DNA of 64,000 nucleotides. Source: Pegea sp. RAD2-039 (taxonomy: Eukaryota > Chordata > Thaliacea > Salpida > Salpidae). The position numbers were made by a program, and so were the translations under genes. This document shows, in pieces, positions 58,901-64,000 of this stretch. The notes beneath the pieces are model-generated. The model saw nothing but the letters and a program-made list of their open reading frames with translations. It did not search any database and was not told the origin of the DNA. Within the stretch, counting starts at the first letter, position 1, and every line of letters starts with the position of its first letter. The stretch lies in NCBI GenBank assembly GCA_034620365.1, contig JAQGEQ010000251.1, forward strand, positions 335,997 through 399,996, in the 5' to 3' direction.

Positions 58901-60655
58901 TTTGTGGTTTTTTTTCTCAAAATATTTAAATTATGAGATGCTTGAATAAATCCATCAGAAAACCTTCAAAAATTTCCAATAAAAATTCAAATTATCAAAA
59001 ATTTTTTCAGTTAGAAGAAATTATTTGAAATTTAAAAAAATCTTTAATTAATCTTCCATTTACAAATCAAATTTTTTACTAAATATTAAAAGAAAAGTAA
59101 TCTTCGAATAGTTTTAAACCTTTTAAAATTTTAAACCAGTTTATTAACATGTGAGCAAAAAAATGTTCTTTCAAAATTACCCTGAGGCAAAGGAAGAGAA
59201 ATCTTCAAATTTGAAACATTTTCTTTAATTATTCTGAACAAATTAAAGGTCAATCTTATCATCACAATTTACTTATCATCGATTTTATAATTCCAAGTTC
59301 TATTTCGATAATTATCTTTTTACTAGTTTAGTTTTTTTGCTTATCAAATATTTATATGCAAGTTTGAAATTGTTTAAACTTTTTTGTGAAATTATCGATT
59401 TTTGACTCATATGATTCTATTTTCTACATTTAATTTTATTAAACCGCAAATTTAGCTTATCTAAACATTCAACTTTTATTTCAAACTTTTTCTAAAAGAT
59501 GTATTAGATAGTGAAACTAAATAAATTTGTGAGTATTTATCAAACACAAATAAATTATTCATCAGAAAAAGATTTTTCCAATTAATCTCCTTCATATATT
59601 TTTAGACATATAAACAAAACTCAAAAGTTCTTTATCAAGACCCCCAGTTGCCTGAGAATGCAAAGGCAGCTTTGAACGGTGACTTATTGGTAAACAAAAC
59701 TTTCACTGAATGTCATTTTTAAAACTAGAATAGAAATTCCTGTTTATTATTCAACTTTGATTGTTTAACTTTTCGTTTTACTTGTTTTTATAGCTTTAGT
59801 ATCTGGTTTCTATTCATATTCAATTGTTTGAACTATCTTAACAAAGTTTACATTAGACTTTTATATCTCAAACTGAACTATTAGTTGGCTTCTCAAACAA
59901 ATTGATTTCTGAGTTTTTCATTTTTATCAATAAACTTCGAAATTATTTCTTTTATAAAAGCTCCCTTTTGTTGATGACCCTGAAGATGTAACTAGAGATG
60001 ATTTTAAAGATCCTAGAAGACCAGAAGAGCCAGTCTATCATGAAATTTTGGTGATCACAAAAGCTGCAATCAAACTTTGATAATTGAATTTTTTATACGA
60101 GAATATTGAATCGAGTCATGTTGCTAATTTCATTTCTTTAGTAAATAGAAGATCCATTTAATCTTCTTGAAGAATTTATTTCTTTATTGTTTACAGAATT
60201 CAACTTTTTATTTCATTTTGAAAAGCTCACAAAAAATCGAATTAAGTTTTTTGCAAAATCTTCTTTTTTTGTTCTGAGATAAATTTTTTGATCTCAAATC
60301 ATTCATTGATACAAAAATAAATCTCTTTTTATCTCATCTTTTTATCTCATCTTTTTATTTCATCTTTTTATCTCATCTTTTTATCTCATCTTTTTATTTC
60401 TATCCAACTTTTTGTTTCCAATTTCTTTTTTAAACTTTAAATTTTAGTTTTGTATCAAAAAATCGCTGAAACTTGTCGAGAGTATGACAGCTGATGACGT
60501 CATGTTTGTAGCAGGTCAGCAAAGATCCTGCTTATTGGGGATCTAGTGAATGGGATCAGAGTTCGGATGATCTTGATGATGTGGATTCAGATAAAAAACT
60601 TCCTCTTGAATCCAAACTCTCAATCGGATCAGATTCGACCTCCAAACAAAACAGA
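55972..60655 (+). CDS. Acidic protein of unknown family, N-terminal 468 residues (9 exons, 3' end beyond window)
   Basis: Not recognised. Exons are 55972-56578, 56932-57038, 57090-57207, 58211-58317, 58400-58489, 58688-58747, 59606-59689, 59961-60050 and 60515-60655. Phases are 1, 0, 1, 0 and then all 0. The downstream exons are multiples of three and could be skipped without loss of frame. Exon 1 is hydrophilic. It starts MTDLVRMFRKTK and contains RWRKSFRKLRWKRK, a strongly basic patch suited to binding acidic lipids or nucleic acid, then many Ser-Asp-Glu stretches and SADDILLG. Later exons are short, acidic and Asp/Glu/Tyr-rich (DIDDILGDMNL, ALEDFSFSD, DEEYFEDLPF, TYDEIVESM, SSEWDQSSDDLDD). 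There is no signal peptide or membrane segment. It resembles the disordered N-terminus of a large cytosolic scaffold or signalling protein, whose folded domains would lie to the right. The first exon could alternatively end at the TAG at 56581, but phase agreement favours splicing. Confidence 0.7.
57321..57691. repeat. Local duplication in intron 3 of the acidic-protein gene
   Basis: Three blocks occur twice. GATGATGTAGTAGGAGGAGG is at 57321 and 57663. A stretch of about 77 bases around TTAATGATTTATCTGAACAA is at 57376 and 57527. TAAGATGCGCGATTTATTA is at about 57471 and 57606. The order suggests overlapping tandem duplications with deletions. None of it forms a supported exon. Confidence 0.85.
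60318..60405. repeat. 13-bp tandem repeat (ATCTCATCTTTTT)
   Basis: About six copies of ATCTCATCTTTTT, some with ATTTCATC, lie in the intron before the last visible exon. It is pyrimidine-rich and short. Confidence 0.85.
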
Positions 60656-60659
60656 GTGA

Positions 60660-63600
60660 GTTGAATATTCTTTTGATCCTTGAATCTTCTTTTGTTCCTT
60701 GAATCTTCTTTTGATCCTTGAATCTTCTTTTGATCCTTGAATCCTCTTTTGTTCCTTGAATCCTCTTTTGATCCTTGAATCTTCTTTTGATCCTTGAATC
60801 TTCTTTTGATCCTTGAATCTTCTTTTGATCCTTGAATCTTCTTTTGATTCTTGAATCTTCTTTTGATCCTTGAATCTTCTTTTGATCCTTGAATCTTCTT
60901 TTGATCCTTGAATCTTCTTTTGATCGTTGAATCTTTTTTTGATCTTTGAATCTTCTTTTGATCCTTGAATCTTCTTTTGATCCTTGAATCTTCTTTTGAT
61001 CTTTGAATCTTCTTTTGATCCTTGAATCTTCTTTTGATCTTTGAATCTTCTTTTGATCCTTGAATCTTCTTTTGATCCTTGAATCTTCTTTTGATCCTTG
61101 AATCTTCTTTTGATCCTTGAATCTTCTTTTGATTCTTGAATCTTCTTTTGATCGTTGAATCTTCTTTTGATCCTTGAATCTTCTTTTGATCCTTGAATCT
61201 TCTTTTGATTCTTGAATCTTCTTTTGATCCTTGAATCTTCTTTTGATCCTTGAATCTTCTTTTGATCCTTGAATCCTCTTTTGATCCTTGAATTGATCCT
61301 TGAATCCTCTTTTGATCCTTGAATCTCTTCTTTTGATCCTTGAATCTTCTTTTGATCCTTGAATCTTCTTTGATCCTTGAATCTTCTTTTGATCCTTGAA
61401 TCTTCTTTTGTTCCTTGAATCTTCTTTTGATCTTTGAATCTTCTTTTGATCCTTGAATCTTCTTTTGATCCTTGAATCTTCTTTTGATCCTTGAATCTTC
61501 TTTTGATCCTTGAATCCTCTTTTGATTCTTGAATCTTCTTTTGTTCCTTGAATCTTCTTTTGATCCTTGAATCTTCTTTTGATCCGTGAATCTTCTTTTG
61601 TTCCTTGAATCTTCTTTTGATCCTTGAATCCTCTTTTGATCCTTGAATCTTCTTTTGATCCTTGAATCCTCTTTTGATTCTTGAATCTTCTTTTGATCCT
61701 TGAATCCTCTTTTGATCCTTGAATATTCTTTGATCCTTGAATCTTCTTTTGATCCTTGAATCTTCTTTGATCCTTGAATCTTCTTTTGATCCTTGAATCT
61801 TCTTTTGTTCCTTGAATCTTCTTTTGATCTTTGAATCTTCTTTTGATCCTTGAATCTTCTTTTGATCTTTTCTTCTTTTGATCCTTGAATCCTCTTTTGA
61901 TCCTTGAATCTTCTTTTGATCCTTGAATCCTCTTTTGATCCTTGAATCCTTTTGTTCCTTGAATCTTCTTTTGATCCTTTGAATCTTCTTTTGATCCTTG
62001 AATCTTCTTTTGATCCTTGAATTGAATCTTCTTTTGATCCTTGAATCTTCTTTTGATCGTTGAATCTTCTTTTGATCCTTGAATCTTCTTTTGATCTTTT
62101 GATCCTTGAATCCTCTTTTGATCTTTGAATCTTCTTTTGATCCTTGAATCTTCTTTTGATCGTTGAATCTTCTTTTGATCCTTGCATCTTCTTTTGATCC
62201 TTGAATCTTCTTTTGATCCTTGAATCTTCTTTTGATCCTTGAATCCTCTTTTGATCCTTGAATCTTCTTTTGATCTTTGAATCTTCTTTTGATCCTTGAA
62301 TCTTCTTTTGATCCTTGAATCTTCTTTTGATCCTTGAATCTTCTTTTGATCCTTGAATCTTCTTTTGATCCTTGAATCTTCTTTTGATCCTTGAATCTTC
62401 TTTTGATCTTGAATCTTCTTTTGATCTTTGAATCTTCTTTTGATCCTTGAATCTTCTTTTGATTCTTGAATCTTCTTTTGATCCTTGAATCCTCTTTTGA
62501 TTCTTGAATCTTCTTTTGATCCTTGAATCTTCTTTTGATCCTTGAATCCTCTTTTGATCCTTGAATCTTCTTTTGTTCCTTGAATCTTCTTTTGATTCTT
62601 GAATCTTCTTTTGATCCTTGAATCTTCTTTTGATCCTTGAATCTTCTTTTGATCCTTGAATCTTCTTTTGATCCTTGAATCCTCTTTTGATCCTTGAATC
62701 TTCTTTTGTTCCTTGAATCTTCTTTTGATTCTTGAATCTTCTTTTGACCCTTGAATCTTCTTTTGAATCCTTGAATCTTCTTTTGATTCTTGAATCTTCT
62801 TTTGATCCTTGAATCTTCTTTTGATCCTTGAATCTTCTTTTGATCCTTGAATCTTCTTTTGATCCTTGAATCTTCTTTTGATCCTTGAATCTTCTTTTGA
62901 TTCTTGAATCTTCTTTTGATTCTTGAATCTTCTTTTGATCCTTGAATCTTCTTTTGATCTTTGAATCCTCTTTTGATCCTTGAATCTTCTTTTGATCCTT
63001 GAATCTTCTTTGATCCTTGAATCTTCTTTTAATCCTTGAATCTTCTTTTGATTCTTGAATCCTCTTTTGATCCTTAAATCTTCTTTTGATCCTTGAATCT
63101 TCTTTGATCCTTGAATCTTCTTTTGATCCTTGAATCCTCTTTTGATCCTTGAATCTTCTTTTGATCCTTGAATCTTCTTTGATCCTTGAATCTTCTTTTG
63201 ATCGTTGAATCTTCTTTTGATCTTTGAATCCTCTTTTGATCCTTAAATCTTCTTTTGATCCTTGAATCTTCTTTTGATTCTTGAATCTTCTTTTGATCCT
63301 TGAATCTTCTTTTGATCCTTGAATCTTCTTTTGATCCTTGAATCTTCTTTTGATCCTTGAATCCTCTTTTGATCCTTGAATCTTCTTTTGATCTTTGAAT
63401 CTTCTTTTGATCCTTGAATCTTCTTTTGATCCTTGAATCTTCTTTTGATCCTTGAATCTTCTTTTGATCCTTGAATCTTCTTTTGATCCTTGAATCTTCT
63501 TTTGATCCTTGAATCTTCTTTTGATCCTTGAATCTTCTTTTGATCCTTGAATCTTCCTTTGATCCTTGAATCTTCTTTTGATCCTTGAATCTTCTTTTGA

Positions 63601-64000
63601 TCCTTGAATCTTCTTTTGATCCTTGAATCTTCTTTTGATCCTTGAATCTTCTTTTGATCCTTGAATCTTCTTTTGATCCTTGAATCTTCTATTGATCCTT
63701 GAATCTTCTTTTGATCCTTGAATCTTCTTTTGATCCTTGAATCTTCTTTTGTTCCTTGAATCTTCTTTTGATTCTTGAATCTTCTTTTGATCCTTGAATC
63801 TTCTTTTGATCCTTGAATCTTCTTTTGATCCTTGAATCTTCTTTTGATCCTTGAATCTTCTTTTGATCCTTGAATCTTCTTTCGATCCTTGAATCGTCTT
63901 TTGATCCTTGAATCCTCTTTTGATCCTTGAATCTTCTTTTGATCCTTGAATCCTCTTTTGATCCTTGAATCTTCTTTTGATCCTTGAATCTTCTTTTGAT
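60660..64000 (+). repeat. 19-bp minisatellite of at least 3.3 kb in an intron
   Basis: The unit ATCCTTGAATCTTCTTTTG is repeated about 175 times to the end of the window and beyond. Single-base variants (CCTCTTTTG, GTTCC, ATTCTT, ATCGTT) and a few units one or more bases short occur. It begins right after the donor GTGAGT of the last visible exon. The sense strand of transcription is almost all pyrimidine apart from TGAA and G. The reverse strand has a 543-codon frame at 60556-62187 with a 19-residue period. This follows from 19 not being divisible by three and is not a gene. Confidence 0.96.

Noticed and set aside
60449-60514. Extra exon before the last visible exon
   Set aside because: It has an acceptor-like TTTTAG and is open, but would need the weak donor GTCAGC at the very place where a good acceptor (GTAGCAG) already serves the next exon. 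Kept as intron.
60556-62187. 543-codon minus-strand frame (KEDSRIKRRF repeats)
   Set aside because: The 19-bp unit read in three frames gives a 19-residue period without stops. The frame overlaps a supported exon on the other strand and has no unique domain.

Overview
This window looks like nuclear DNA of an invertebrate animal. It is very A+T-rich (about three quarters by eye) and has spliceosomal introns from about 40 bases to more than a kilobase. It also has genes kilobases apart, CR1/L2-like non-LTR retrotransposon copies, a tRNA-derived SINE, decayed Ty3/gypsy-like pieces and many minisatellites. Bacterial gene organisation is absent. The neutral ceramidase is clearly metazoan in type. 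I cannot name the species. A tunicate or another small-intron invertebrate would fit, but this is a guess. All gene models were built by hand from frame, splice sites and phase.

Left third (1-20 kb, mostly minus strand): two tandem paralogous genes of unknown function (3.27-6.00 kb and 12.64-15.63 kb) encode Gln/Asn-rich proteins with the same exon plan, including a 13-nt first coding exon. A tRNA-SINE sits in the last intron of the first. Between them are two truncated LINE 3' ends and some coding-like minus-strand fragments. A decayed Ty3/gypsy-like pol remnant occupies about 17.6-19.4 kb.

Middle (20-45 kb): two neighbouring plus-strand intronless genes (22.13-23.31 and 24.70-26.75 kb) each pair a Tudor-like barrel with a long in-frame tandem repeat (51-bp and 21-bp units). 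A decayed LINE (27.7-28.8 kb) follows. Next comes a four-exon minus-strand gene for a small secreted Cys-rich EGF-like protein (30.0-30.8 kb). After about 6 kb of featureless A+T-rich DNA there are two LINE 3' segments (36.9-38.7 kb) and a second gypsy remnant (39.6-40.0 kb).

Right third (45-64 kb, plus strand, less A+T-rich): the first gene is a Thr/Asp-rich protein gene whose repeat region is built on the octamer TGACGTCA, with about 25 perfect CRE palindromes in 0.9 kb. Only 310 bp further on lies a complete 17-exon neutral ceramidase gene (47.31-51.13 kb). One of its introns is essentially a 17-bp minisatellite. A 24-bp CCAAT-containing minisatellite follows the poly(A) signal. The last gene starts at 55.97 kb (acidic, unknown function, nine exons seen). 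It runs into an intron made of a 19-bp minisatellite of at least 3.3 kb that extends past the window end.

The items most worth a second look are the coding CRE-octamer array, the pair of Tudor-plus-repeat genes, the Q-rich paralog pair with conserved micro-exon, and the altered catalytic neighbourhood of the ceramidase.
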